NCBI RefSeq assembly: GCF_004138135.1
Contig: NZ_RYFD01000009.1
Span: forward strand, 43,158 to 107,157
Length of the DNA stretch: 64,000 nt
Direction: 5' to 3'
Origin: Candidatus Oscillochloris fontis
GTDB lineage: Bacteria; Chloroflexota; Chloroflexia; Chloroflexales; Chloroflexaceae
Translations under genes and position numbers: made by a program
Shown here: one piece after another, positions 57,156-64,000 of the stretch
How the letters are laid out: each line of letters begins with the position of its first letter
Numbering within the stretch: the stretch's first letter is position 1
Notes under the pieces: generated by a model
Seen by the model: only the letters and a program-made list of their open reading frames with translations
What the model was told of the DNA's origin: nothing
Database searches by the model: none

Positions 57156-57184
57156 AGTATAGCATAGGCGCACGGGGTGTGCAA
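57156..57184 (-). promoter_or_regulatory. Promoter of the metH riboswitch transcript
   Basis: Read leftward: -35 TTGCAC, 17-bp spacer, -10 TATACT preceded by TGC. It is about 37 bases upstream of the aptamer. Confidence 0.75.
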
Positions 57185-57189
57185 CGTTA

Positions 57190-57198
57190 TGCGATAAT
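57190..57198 (+). promoter_or_regulatory. Extended -10 promoter for the crotonase gene
   Basis: TGC-GATAAT lies just beyond the metH -35 on the opposite strand, so the two promoters are divergent and closely packed. Transcripts from here would contain the palindromic element before the crotonase start. Confidence 0.4.
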
Positions 57199-57209
57199 AG
57201 GAGGGATAA

Positions 57210-57300
57210 TTTTGTTGATGTTTGGCGGCTACGCCGCCAAACATCAACAAAAAAAGATCTTTGGGGGCGGCTTCGCCGCCCCCAACCCCCCATTGGAGAT
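57210..57300. repeat. Palindromic repeat element, copy H
   Basis: The long hairpin has arms 57,210-57,229 and 57,233-57,252, core GGCGGC-TAC-GCCGCC and outer arm TTTTGTTGATGTTT, fully paired. GATCTTTGGGGGCGGC-TTC-GCCGCCCCCAA follows. The element lies in the 5' leader of the crotonase gene. Confidence 0.9.
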
Positions 57301-57338
57301 GGGATTGGTACCGCTTCATCTACAAGGAAGTACTATCA

Positions 57339-58115
57339 ATGAGCGAAGAACCACTGGTATTGGTTGACGTGCGTGGCGCCGTGGCCACCCTCACCCTGAA
57401 CCGCCCCAAGGCGCTGAACGCCCTGAGTCCAGAACTGATGGATGAGTTGGTGGCGGCGATTGCCCAGTGTGATGCCGATGAGGCGATCCGGGTGCTGATT
57501 CTGACCGGCGGGCCGAAGGCATTTGCGGCGGGTGCTGACATCAAGGCGATGAGCCAATCAACACCGATGAAGATGTTGACCAGTGAAATTATCGCCAAGT
57601 GGGATCGGGTACGCGATTGCCGTAAGCCGATCATTGCGGCGGTATCAGGTTATGCGCTGGGCGGCGGCTGTGAGTTGGCGATGATGTGCGACATCATTAT
57701 TGCCAGTGACACGGCCAAGTTCGGGCAGCCAGAGATCACCATCGGGGTCATTCCGGGGGCGGGCGGCACCCAGCGCCTGACGCGGGCCATCGGGCCATAC
57801 CGAGCGATGGAACTGATCCTCACCGGCGATATGATCTCGGCCCAGGAGGCGGCCAGTTATGGTCTGGTAAGCCGCGTCTACCCGGCGGAAGAACTGATGG
57901 CGGCGGCGCAGGCGATGGCCGAGAAGATCGCCGCGAGGCCGCCGCTGGCGGTGCGGATGGCCAAGGATGCCGTGCGCTATGCTGCCGAGACGACCGTGCG
58001 TGAGGGGTTGGAGATCGAGAAGCGCAACTTCTACCTGCTCTTCGATACCTACGATCAGAAAGAGGGCATGGCCGCCTTTGCCGAGAAGCGCAAGCCGGAG
58101 TTTCGCGGCGAATAG
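57339..58115 (+). CDS. Enoyl-CoA hydratase (crotonase family)
   Basis: A 258-residue crotonase, the usual length. The oxyanion-hole segment KAFAAGADIKAM and the YALGGGCELAMMCD block are present. The two catalytic Glu residues of hydratases are seen in GGCELAMMCD and FGQPEITIGVIPGAGGTQRL, so true 2-enoyl-CoA hydration is likely. AAGGAAG precedes the ATG at 57,339 by 8 nt; longer frames translate the palindromic repeat. It could act with the acyl-CoA dehydrogenase and ETF encoded at 22,039-25,289, though it is not linked to them. Confidence 0.93.
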   Translation: MSEEPLVLVDVRGAVATLTLNRPKALNALSPELMDELVAAIAQCDADEAIRVLILTGGPKAFAAGADIKAMSQSTPMKMLTSEIIAKWDRVRDCRKPIIAAVSGYALGGGCELAMMCDIIIASDTAKFGQPEITIGVIPGAGGTQRLTRAIGPYRAMELILTGDMISAQEAASYGLVSRVYPAEELMAAAQAMAEKIAARPPLAVRMAKDAVRYAAETTVREGLEIEKRNFYLLFDTYDQKEGMAAFAEKRKPEFRGE

Positions 58116-58172
58116 AGACGCCATCAAGTAGAGACGCAAAATATTGCGTCTCTACTTGATGGCGTCTCTATT
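58111..58172. terminator. 29-bp perfect hairpin shared by two convergent genes
   Basis: The arms 58,111-58,139 and 58,144-58,172 are perfectly complementary with loop AATA. The hairpin contains both stop codons: GAATAG ends the crotonase gene on the top strand and the YqhA-like gene on the bottom strand. Each arm holds TAGAGACGC twice. It can serve as a bidirectional terminator. Confidence 0.85.
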
Positions 58173-58638
58173 CTTTGGCCTTCTTCTTCAAACTGAGGAA
58201 ATAGGACAAGGCCGCGATCACCAGCGCCGCCGCACCGCCGTGGTTGAGCAGATCGCGGGTGCCATCCCAGGCGATCACCTGGCCCAAGAAGAGAACCCCC
58301 AAAACCACGATCACCACCCCGATCAGTTTCTCCTTGAGATCGTCAAGGTCGTGGATGATGAGCCACGGTGGAAGTGGGAGGTCATCATCAATAAAGAGTT
58401 CGTAGAGGCCAATCGCGATCACATAGAGGACGGTGGCGAGGAGGAAGAGGTCTACCAATTCGATGGCCGAGAGCAGCAGCGTCTTGGCACCTTTGGAACT
58501 GACCTCTTCTTCAAAGGCATGCATGATGATCTGGAAGGACTCGATGGCTCCATAGACCATGAGCGCGGTACCAGCGATAAAGATGCAGATACTAGGGATG
58601 AGGGCGATGTAGCGTGTGGCCGCTAGAAAGCGCCGCAT
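58168..58638 (-). CDS. YqhA/UPF0114 family membrane protein
   Basis: A 156-residue protein with about four hydrophobic segments (IALIPSICIFIAGTALMVYG, LVDLFLLATVLYVIAIGLYE, LIGVVIVVLGVLFLGQVIAW and AALVIAALSYFLSL) and the conserved LPPWLIIHDLDDLKEKL between the second and third. This matches the UPF0114 (YqhA) family, whose function is not established. The start at 58,638 is chosen because AAAGGAA lies 7 nt upstream. The stop is embedded in the shared hairpin. Confidence 0.85.
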   Translation of the reverse strand: MRRFLAATRYIALIPSICIFIAGTALMVYGAIESFQIIMHAFEEEVSSKGAKTLLLSAIELVDLFLLATVLYVIAIGLYELFIDDDLPLPPWLIIHDLDDLKEKLIGVVIVVLGVLFLGQVIAWDGTRDLLNHGGAAALVIAALSYFLSLKKKAKE

Positions 58639-58705
58639 AGGTTGTTCCTTTTGATAAAGAGATGATGCGCGGGTGAGTCTACGCAAACGTGGGCGGATTG
58701 TCAAC

Positions 58706-59545
58706 CTACCCCAACCCCACCAACTGGCTACTCACCTCCCACAACTTCTGCTGCACCGCCACATTATTGGCCTCGTTCAAGGCGCGTTGGGGGCGCTGAT
58801 CCGCAAAGTACTTGCCACTGATCCCCTCCACTTCGGGCGAACTCGCCAGGTAGATCGAGGTCTGTGCGCCCTGTTCGGGGGTGATGAAGAAGGGCCGTGC
58901 CAGATTGAAGATAAACTGGAAGATACCCTCCGAACCAGTCGCAAAGTTGGTGTTTACCACCCCAGGGTGCAGGCTGTTCGAGGTGATGCCGCTGCCCGCC
59001 ATGCGCCGCGCCAACTCGTTGCTGAAGAGGATATTGGCCAGCTTCGAGTCGCTGTAGGCGCGGAAGCCGATATAGCCACGGGTGGCCTGAAGATCGTTGA
59101 AGCGGATATGTCCGGGTATGTGCGCTGACGAAGAGACATTCACGACCCGCGCCGGAGCAGCCGCACGCAGGGCATCGAGCAGCAGGTTGGTGAGCAGGAA
59201 CGGGGCCAGGTGGTTGACCGCGAAGGTCAGTTCGTAGCCGTCATGGCTGAGGGTGCGCTGATCAACAAACAGCCCGGCATTGTTGACTAGGACGTGCAGC
59301 CGATCATGGCGGGCGAGGAACTCGGCTACGCCGCGCCGTACCGAGTCGAGCGCGGCAAAATCGGCGATAATCAACTCGACCTGATTGTTGCCACTCTGGG
59401 CGATGATCTCGGCGCGGGCGGCCTCGGCCTTGCTGCGGTTGCGACACATCATCACCACCGTCGCACCTTTACGTGCCAGTTCGAGCGCCGTTACCTTGCC
59501 GATCCCTGAATTTGCACCCGTGACCATGACAATCTTACCGATCAC
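58706..59545 (-). CDS. Short-chain dehydrogenase/reductase
   Basis: A 279-residue NAD(P)-dependent SDR of the retinol-dehydrogenase/protochlorophyllide-reductase-like branch. TGANSGIG (9-16) binds the cofactor; CRNRSK after the second strand suggests NADP(H). NNAG, the NVSSSAH strand with the catalytic Ser and YSDSKLAN with the catalytic Tyr-x3-Lys are intact. The start is GTG with AAAGGAC upstream. The substrate is unknown. Proximity to the chlorophyll-synthase-like gene is suggestive, but the genes are divergent. Confidence 0.9.
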   Translation of the reverse strand: MIGKIVMVTGANSGIGKVTALELARKGATVVMMCRNRSKAEAARAEIIAQSGNNQVELIIADFAALDSVRRGVAEFLARHDRLHVLVNNAGLFVDQRTLSHDGYELTFAVNHLAPFLLTNLLLDALRAAAPARVVNVSSSAHIPGHIRFNDLQATRGYIGFRAYSDSKLANILFSNELARRMAGSGITSNSLHPGVVNTNFATGSEGIFQFIFNLARPFFITPEQGAQTSIYLASSPEVEGISGKYFADQRPQRALNEANNVAVQQKLWEVSSQLVGLG

Positions 59546-59576
59546 TGTGGGGCGTCCTTTCGTTTATTATGACCCA

Positions 59577-59648
59577 GTAGGGGCGAAGCATCGCTCCTAG
59601 CCTTGTTACTAATCCCTGACCACATCGCGGGCGATGCTTCGCCCCTAC
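59577..59648. repeat. Inverted repeat in divergent promoter region
   Basis: GTAGGGGCGAAGCATCGC (59,577-59,594) and its exact complement (59,631-59,648) are 36 bp apart between the divergent SDR and UbiA genes. The same GGGCGAAGCATCGC sequence occurs in the cluster at 49,241-49,475, so this is a dispersed palindrome rather than a gene-specific operator. Confidence 0.8.
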
Positions 59649-59668
59649 GTGTTGGAAGAAAAACCGCT

Positions 59669-60598
59669 ATGCAGCACACAGCCACATCCAAGCCCGCGTT
59701 CAGCACCCAACTCCAGGCCCATTTAGAACTGGCCGACCCGATTACCTGGGTGGCCGCAATTGCCATGGTCTTTTGTGGTGCCCTGGCCTCTAGCCAAGGC
59801 ACGCCGGGTTTTGATCCCACCAACCTCAACCACCTGCTCTTGGCCGGGTTGGCCGCGCTGATGTGTGGGCCACTCGGAACCGGGTTTAGCCAGAGTATTA
59901 ACGACTACTACGACTATGAGCTGGATGCGATCAATGATCCGGGCCGCCCCATCCCCTCTGGGCGCTTGAGTCTGGCAGCCGCTCGCGCCAACTGGATCAT
60001 CTTGGGCCTGAGCACCATGCTGATCGGGATCTTCTTGGCACGTTACAGCCTCTGGATTCCCATCTTCGCCCTGATCAGCCTGATTCTCTCCGTCCTCTAC
60101 AGTATGCCACCGATTAAGCTCAAACAGAACTTCTGGTTTGGCCCACCGGCGGTGGGGGTAGGCTACATCCTGCTGACCTGGCTGGTGGGACATATGCTCT
60201 TTGGGCCCCTCACATGGCCGAGTGTGATTTTGGCGCTGATCAATAGTGCGCTGGCGGCGGGGTTGCTCTTCCTCAATGATATTAAGAGTGTTGAGGGGGA
60301 TCGTCAACTGGGCTTGAAGTCGTTGACAGTGGCGTTGGGGGTACGCCAAACCTTGGTGGTAGCGTATACGATTATTGATCTCTGCTTGGTGGCGATGCTG
60401 GTGCTGGCATTGATCGGCGGCTACGTGTGGGCGGCTGGCTTTGTGGCCTTGGCGTTAGTCGCGCCCATCCCGTTCCAGATCCGGCTCTTCCGTGAACCCA
60501 ATCACACCAACTTCAAGTATTTTCTGTTGGTCAATAATCCGTTTGTGTTACTGCTGGAGATCTTTTCGGCCTTTATTGTGGGGGGGTATTTTGGGTAG
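59669..60598 (+). CDS. UbiA-family (bacterio)chlorophyll synthase-like prenyltransferase
   Basis: A 309-residue polytopic membrane protein with 8-9 hydrophobic segments. The first Asp-rich motif is NDYYDYELDAINDPGRPIPS, very close to the NDxxDxxxDAINEPxRPIPSGR of chlorophyll and bacteriochlorophyll synthases. The second conserved site is LLFLNDIKSVEGDRQLGLKS, also diagnostic for the ChlG/BchG/BchK branch. It attaches a polyprenyl alcohol to a (bacterio)chlorophyllide. I cannot decide from sequence whether it is BchG (BChl a) or BchK (BChl c). The ATG at 59,669 has GGAAGAAA upstream; earlier in-frame codons lie in the repeat. Confidence 0.88.
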   Translation: MQHTATSKPAFSTQLQAHLELADPITWVAAIAMVFCGALASSQGTPGFDPTNLNHLLLAGLAALMCGPLGTGFSQSINDYYDYELDAINDPGRPIPSGRLSLAAARANWIILGLSTMLIGIFLARYSLWIPIFALISLILSVLYSMPPIKLKQNFWFGPPAVGVGYILLTWLVGHMLFGPLTWPSVILALINSALAAGLLFLNDIKSVEGDRQLGLKSLTVALGVRQTLVVAYTIIDLCLVAMLVLALIGGYVWAAGFVALALVAPIPFQIRLFREPNHTNFKYFLLVNNPFVLLLEIFSAFIVGGYFG

Positions 60599-60602
60599 GG
60601 TA

Positions 60603-60690
60603 TGTTGCGGTATTTTTGGCGGCTACGCCGCCAAAAATACCGCAACAAGAGAGATTCTTGTGGGGGCCTGCGGCCCCCGCAGCCCCCGCT
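60603..60690. repeat. Palindromic repeat element, copy I
   Basis: The long hairpin has arms 60,603-60,623 and 60,627-60,647, core GGCGGC-TAC-GCCGCC and outer arm TGTTGCGGTATTTTT, perfectly paired. A second hairpin GGGGGCC-TGC-GGCCCCC follows. Lying between convergent genes, it can act as terminator for both. Confidence 0.9.
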
Positions 60691-60694
60691 AGGG

Positions 60695-61051
60695 TTAATT
60701 ACGCTCAGGAATCTTGGGCATGAGCGGGCCACGGCGACGATGGCACGTCAGATAGACCAGTGGCCCCATGGTGCAGCGCAGGGCGCGCACCCGTCCGGCG
60801 GGCACCACAGCCGCCATACCAGTGCGCAGGACGGTGGTCTGGTTATCCACAAACAGCTTACAGGTTCCCTGAATGACGACAAACAACACATCCAATTCTT
60901 CATTGGTGTGTTGAGGAATGCTCGCACCTTCGCTGAGGTGGAGCAGATTGACATTTAACTGCTCGCTATTGATACTCGTTGCCGGCCCGTTGTGCTGAAC
61001 TCGTTGCAGCACATCTCCGATGTTAATGATCAATTCTGCCGGAAGACCCAT
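60695..61051 (-). CDS. Small cupin-domain protein
   Basis: A 118-residue single-domain cupin. Motif 1 resembles G..IPQHTNEELDVLFVVIQG and motif 2 GMAAVVPAGRVRALRC. The usual metal-binding set is only partly present (one His and Glu in motif 1, none clear in motif 2), so a catalytic role is doubtful; a sensor or binding role is possible. GAGGTG sits about 6 nt before the ATG at 61,051. Function unknown. Confidence 0.8.
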   Translation of the reverse strand: MGLPAELIINIGDVLQRVQHNGPATSINSEQLNVNLLHLSEGASIPQHTNEELDVLFVVIQGTCKLFVDNQTTVLRTGMAAVVPAGRVRALRCTMGPLVYLTCHRRRGPLMPKIPERN

Positions 61052-61158
61052 GGCTCGCACCTCGTCATTCTTGCATCTACGCACAGACTGGCCTGGACAT
61101 ATTCGCGTTATCCGTCACAACTCCAGGATGATACTGATTGTAGCATGATTGGGGCGGT

Positions 61159-63303
61159 TCACATTCCACGGACGACCAAAATCCGCTTGCCCGCCTCTTC
61201 CCACTCCTGGATCACAAACCCCTGGCATCCCGTTGTTCCTGGTACCGCTGCCAGCGTGGGGAGATTGACGGGTAAGTCGTGGGTGTCCACAAAAAGGTAG
61301 GGACCAACACGGGTGATCGCATTGAATCGCCCTGGGCGCCGATCCACCTGGATCAGGCGTTGCGCTTCAGCGGGTGGCATGGGTTGGGCGGCGAGAACGA
61401 AGAGGTAAGGGATGGCAATCGTATCATAACTAACCCACACCTCGTCGTAGTTTGCGGCCAGATTGACCGCCCGTTGCAGCGTTTCTGCTAACCCATCTTG
61501 GTTAAGTTGGGCCTGGATGCGCGGGTACTCCTGGGTGTAGGCATTCCACCAGATGCCCCACTGCCACAGCAACCCGACGGCCAACACGAGGCTTACCCCG
61601 TACTGAAGCAGCGGGCGGCGCTGCTGCCAGAGCCACGCCGCCCCATAGCCGACCAGTAGGGCATAGATCGGGGCCATCGGTGCGCCCCGGTAGCTGTGCG
61701 GGCTGGGTGTGGTGACGCTGGAGGGGAACGGGGCGATCAGGATGGTGCCCAGGATGAAGAGGGGGATGAATCTATATGTATCCAGGTAAGGAATATCGCG
61801 TAGGGGCGCGTCGCGACGCACCCCTACCCATGCCACATTGCGCTTCATTACCATCACCAGACCGATCAACACGAGGGGCAGACCCGCCCAGAGTTCCGCG
61901 CCAAACCCTGGGACGCTCATCAACGAGCTTCCATCGCTGGTACGGTAGTAGAAATCGGGCTGGAAGTAGACCACATACCCCGCCCACCATGCCCGAATCC
62001 ATTCGCTGGCTGAATCGGCGCGTAGCGCAGCTTGACCGAGGCGCGTGGAACTGGCCGGGTTGAAGAGCGTGACGTGGATAAAGGGTGCCCAGAGGAGCGC
62101 CAAGAGGAACCCCGCCGGGAGCCATGCGCGGATTACCTGGCCTAGATGGGGGCGTGCGGGGCTGCGCCACCATGCGAAGAGCGCCAGCAGGATCACCAGC
62201 GCCACCAAAAATGGCGCGGCCATCTTGAGGGTGGGGTAGGTGTAGAGCGCGAACCCGGCGGCAAGGGCCAACCATATGGCGGTGCGGCGGTCGCGAACAT
62301 GGATGAAGTGAACCCCGGCGAGCATGGTAAGCGTCCAGAAGGTCGGCACGAGCGCAGGCGGCAAGGCGGTGCGACTGATCGTGATCTGCCAGGGCGAGAG
62401 CGCCATCATCAAGCCAGTGGTGATCGCCCCGGCCCGCCCCATGCCCAGCCGCTGCGCCAGCGCATAGCCGAGGGGGGCGGCGAGCGCCCCCACGACCGCC
62501 GTCACCCCACGCCCAACGAGGCGCTGTGGGCCAAAGAGCGCCACAAAGGGCAACTCCAGGTAGGTCAACAGCGGCGCGATCCAGTCGCCCAGCGCCTCGA
62601 AGGCTCCCAACGGCCAGGCGTGGCCCAAATGATCGCGCCCGGTTTGGGCGAGGCTCCAGGCATCCACCAGACTCACGACTTCATCAATCCGCCAGCCGGG
62701 GGGGGTGTGGCCGAGGCCGATGATGCGCGGCAGCAAGGCAAGGCCGGTGAGCAGCAGCGGGGCCGCCCAACCACACCGGATGCTCCAATCGAGGATGAGG
62801 GCCGCCGCGAAGACCACGGGGAACAGGAGGAGACCTAGGCGAATAGAATCGAGTGGCAGGCCACTAGGGATCGCCCACAGATCGTAGAGTACCACCCCCA
62901 ACCAGCGCGGGTCGTTGCCGGGGGGACGAGCCACGCTGGTGTGAAGATACAGCGCACTGGTGTCTGGGGGGAGCAGCAGGTGATAGTGGCGCATCTCGGC
63001 GGGTGGGCTGAGGTGCGCCAAGGTGCTACTGGTTGCCAGTAGCAGTTCGGGGGCAGGTCGCTCCGGCCAACGCGGGGCGGCCAAGCGTAGATGCAGTTGG
63101 GTCGGGCCGCTGTGGCGGGTGATGGGGATGATGATTTGATCGCCACTCCAACGGTAGGTGCTGGTAGCTACCTGTTCAGCCGCATACAGCCCGCTCACGG
63201 TATCGAAGCTCACGGCGGGACGGTTCAGCATGAAGCCGCAACCAATCAGCCAGAGGCAGAGGGCGAGGATGAGCAGAACGGAGCGTTGGTATGTCTGTCG
63301 CAT
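61159..63303 (-). CDS. ArnT/PMT-like membrane glycosyltransferase (GT-C fold)
   Basis: A 714-residue polytopic protein. A signal-anchor (about 8-28), an extracytoplasmic beta-rich region (30-150) and about ten further hydrophobic segments (160-610) precede a soluble C-terminal tail. PPGWRIDEVVSLVDAW near residue 205 contains the luminal Asp-Glu typical of GT39/GT83 transferases that use lipid-linked sugars, and ALSPWQITISRTALPPAL is another family-like block. Residues VGVRRDAPLR in the middle are encoded by an intergenic-type palindrome (61,801-61,826) inserted in frame. The ATG at 63,303 has a weak ribosome-binding site. Substrate unknown. Confidence 0.8.
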   Translation of the reverse strand: MRQTYQRSVLLILALCLWLIGCGFMLNRPAVSFDTVSGLYAAEQVATSTYRWSGDQIIIPITRHSGPTQLHLRLAAPRWPERPAPELLLATSSTLAHLSPPAEMRHYHLLLPPDTSALYLHTSVARPPGNDPRWLGVVLYDLWAIPSGLPLDSIRLGLLLFPVVFAAALILDWSIRCGWAAPLLLTGLALLPRIIGLGHTPPGWRIDEVVSLVDAWSLAQTGRDHLGHAWPLGAFEALGDWIAPLLTYLELPFVALFGPQRLVGRGVTAVVGALAAPLGYALAQRLGMGRAGAITTGLMMALSPWQITISRTALPPALVPTFWTLTMLAGVHFIHVRDRRTAIWLALAAGFALYTYPTLKMAAPFLVALVILLALFAWWRSPARPHLGQVIRAWLPAGFLLALLWAPFIHVTLFNPASSTRLGQAALRADSASEWIRAWWAGYVVYFQPDFYYRTSDGSSLMSVPGFGAELWAGLPLVLIGLVMVMKRNVAWVGVRRDAPLRDIPYLDTYRFIPLFILGTILIAPFPSSVTTPSPHSYRGAPMAPIYALLVGYGAAWLWQQRRPLLQYGVSLVLAVGLLWQWGIWWNAYTQEYPRIQAQLNQDGLAETLQRAVNLAANYDEVWVSYDTIAIPYLFVLAAQPMPPAEAQRLIQVDRRPGRFNAITRVGPYLFVDTHDLPVNLPTLAAVPGTTGCQGFVIQEWEEAGKRILVVRGM
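61801..61826. repeat. REP palindrome inside a coding sequence
   Basis: TAGGGG-GCGTCGCGACGC-CCCCTA type palindrome (one mismatched pair), nearly identical to the intergenic ones at 11,830-11,929. It is read through in frame by the membrane glycosyltransferase gene. Confidence 0.85.
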
Positions 63304-63338
63304 TGGGTAGTGTTGGGTGCTTGTCGCGGTTGATGAGT

Positions 63339-63457
63339 CCTTGGGGCTGAAGCCCCAAACCCCAGTTTTTTGTGTTTTTTGGCGGCTACGCCGCCAAAAA
63401 ACACAAAAAAAGATCTTCGGGGGCGGCGCAGCCGCCCCCAAACCCCCACCGGAGGTG
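63339..63457. repeat. Palindromic repeat element, copy J
   Basis: The fullest copy: CTTGGGGC-TGA-AGCCCCAA, the long hairpin with arms 63,366-63,386 and 63,390-63,410 (core GGCGGC-TAC-GCCGCC, outer arm TTTTTTGTGTTTTTT), GGGGGCGGC-GCA-GCCGCCCCC, and closing CCCCCACCGGAGGTGG. The outer arm matches copy A, but the loop is TAC rather than TTC. Confidence 0.9.
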
Positions 63458-63503
63458 GATCGCAGCGCTCATTGTAGCACGAGTGTCGGTAATACCAATC
63501 CGC

Positions 63504-63509
63504 TATACT
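63504..63509 (+). promoter_or_regulatory. Candidate -10 for the last gene
   Basis: TATACT in CGCTATACTACG lies 34 bases before the ATG at 63,543. No good -35 and no TGN extension are seen. Confidence 0.35.
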
Positions 63510-63542
63510 ACGAGTAACTCGCTCCTAGCCGCGAGGTCTGCT

Positions 63543-64000
63543 ATGAACTCTCCCACATCCACTCCGCAGCGCACCGGGATTCTACTCACCCTGTTGCTCA
63601 CCATTGTCTTGCTGGCCGGGCTACCCACTGCCCCGGCGCAAGCGTGGGGTAATCTCTACGCCCACCCGCGCATCAATGTACACGCCTTTCAGCAGTTTGA
63701 GGCGACCTATGGCCAGGGCGAGAAGTATACGCGGTCACCCATCGATCACAGCCTGTTGCTGCGCGGTATGGGGATTGTGGTACCGGGCAGCCTCAATGTG
63801 GATGAGGAAGCGATCACCCTCGATGTCCCAGGCTGGATCGAGCATGGCGGGTTCTCCGCCGATGAACCCGAAGCCTATGCCGCCCTGCGCCACTTCTATG
63901 ATCCGCTGGGGCTGAATGATGGAGCCTACCACCTCACCGATCAGGTGCCGGATAGCCCGGTCGTCAATCCGCAGATTGATGCGCGAACCTGGGCCATGAG
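63543..64000 (+). CDS. Secreted protein, N-terminal part (window ends inside gene)
   Basis: The open frame from ATG at 63,543 (GAGG 6-9 nt upstream) runs to the window end without a stop, giving at least 152 residues. Residues 1-34 are a Sec signal peptide (ILLTLLLTIVLLAGLPTAPAQA). The mature protein starts W-G-N-L-Y-A-H-P-R-I-N, reminiscent of zinc-dependent phospholipase C / S1-P1-like proteins, whose N-terminal Trp and nearby His bind zinc. It continues with GWIEHGGFSADEPEAYAALR. The family assignment is a guess from this N-terminus; the export prediction is firmer. Confidence 0.75.
   Translation, partial: MNSPTSTPQRTGILLTLLLTIVLLAGLPTAPAQAWGNLYAHPRINVHAFQQFEATYGQGEKYTRSPIDHSLLLRGMGIVVPGSLNVDEEAITLDVPGWIEHGGFSADEPEAYAALRHFYDPLGLNDGAYHLTDQVPDSPVVNPQIDARTWAM

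Noticed and set aside
12000..64000. cas genes, prophage or integrase genes to the right of the array
   Set aside because: I looked for Cas1, Cas2, Cas3, Cas10 and RAMP motifs, integrases and phage structural genes in the predicted proteins and found none. The peptidase, helicase and GGDEF genes here are housekeeping or signalling types; the DEAD-box protein is not Cas3-like (no HD domain).

Overview
The window looks like a GC-rich chromosomal segment from a filamentous anoxygenic phototroph of the Chloroflexota (Chloroflexales-type). The evidence is a UbiA-family (bacterio)chlorophyll synthase-like gene, very large GAF-repeat sensor kinases, a secreted protease ending in a YLPLVVR tail, a SAM-riboswitch-controlled metH, and dense palindromic intergenic repeats. 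The taxonomic call is inference from gene content; no rRNA gene is present.

Layout. Bases 1-11,734 are almost entirely one CRISPR array: by hand count 155 contiguous 37-nt repeats plus one orphan repeat, with spacers of about 34-41 nt. All but a few repeats look identical. One repeat is truncated, and the last spacer is split by a MITE-like insertion. The ...TTTGAAAC repeat end suggests rightward transcription, with the leader left of the window. No cas gene lies in the window. The spacers are informative: several families hit the same target at shifted or diverged positions, one 41-nt spacer is duplicated, many contain hairpins, and some are antisense to tRNA arms or to ribosome-binding-site/start-codon regions.

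Bases 11,735-16,260 hold palindromic repeats, a DUF433 antitoxin-like gene with a collapsed toxin remnant, and a leftward gatB - SH3-domain protein - ltaE operon. Bases 16,565-25,289 run rightward: an M4 metalloprotease with eight PPC repeats, an acyl-CoA dehydrogenase, and etfB-etfA. Bases 25,559-30,930 run leftward: glycosyltransferase, C39-like peptidase, glutamine synthetase and DEAD-box helicase.

Bases 31,271-49,235 are a signalling island: a REC/double-GGDEF regulator; cobO; a small HMA-like protein; a leftward run (left-handed beta-helix protein, REC-degenerate-GGDEF regulator, roughly 2,780-residue kinase with about 13 GAF domains, alpha/beta hydrolase lacking its nucleophilic Ser); and a hybrid kinase with REC and HPt. 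Bases 49,550-64,000 carry marR-lon, dedA, riboswitch-controlled metH, a crotonase, a YqhA-like membrane protein, an SDR, a (bacterio)chlorophyll synthase-like UbiA protein, a cupin, an ArnT/PMT-like membrane glycosyltransferase and the start of a secreted protein.

Two structural themes run through the window. First, a family of intergenic hairpins shares a GGCGGC-NNN-GCCGCC core while the outer arms differ between copies yet remain perfectly complementary. Second, many promoters carry an extended -10 of the form TGN-TAYAAT or TGC-TATACT. The strongest candidates for something undescribed are the array's target-choice pattern and the co-varying hairpin family.
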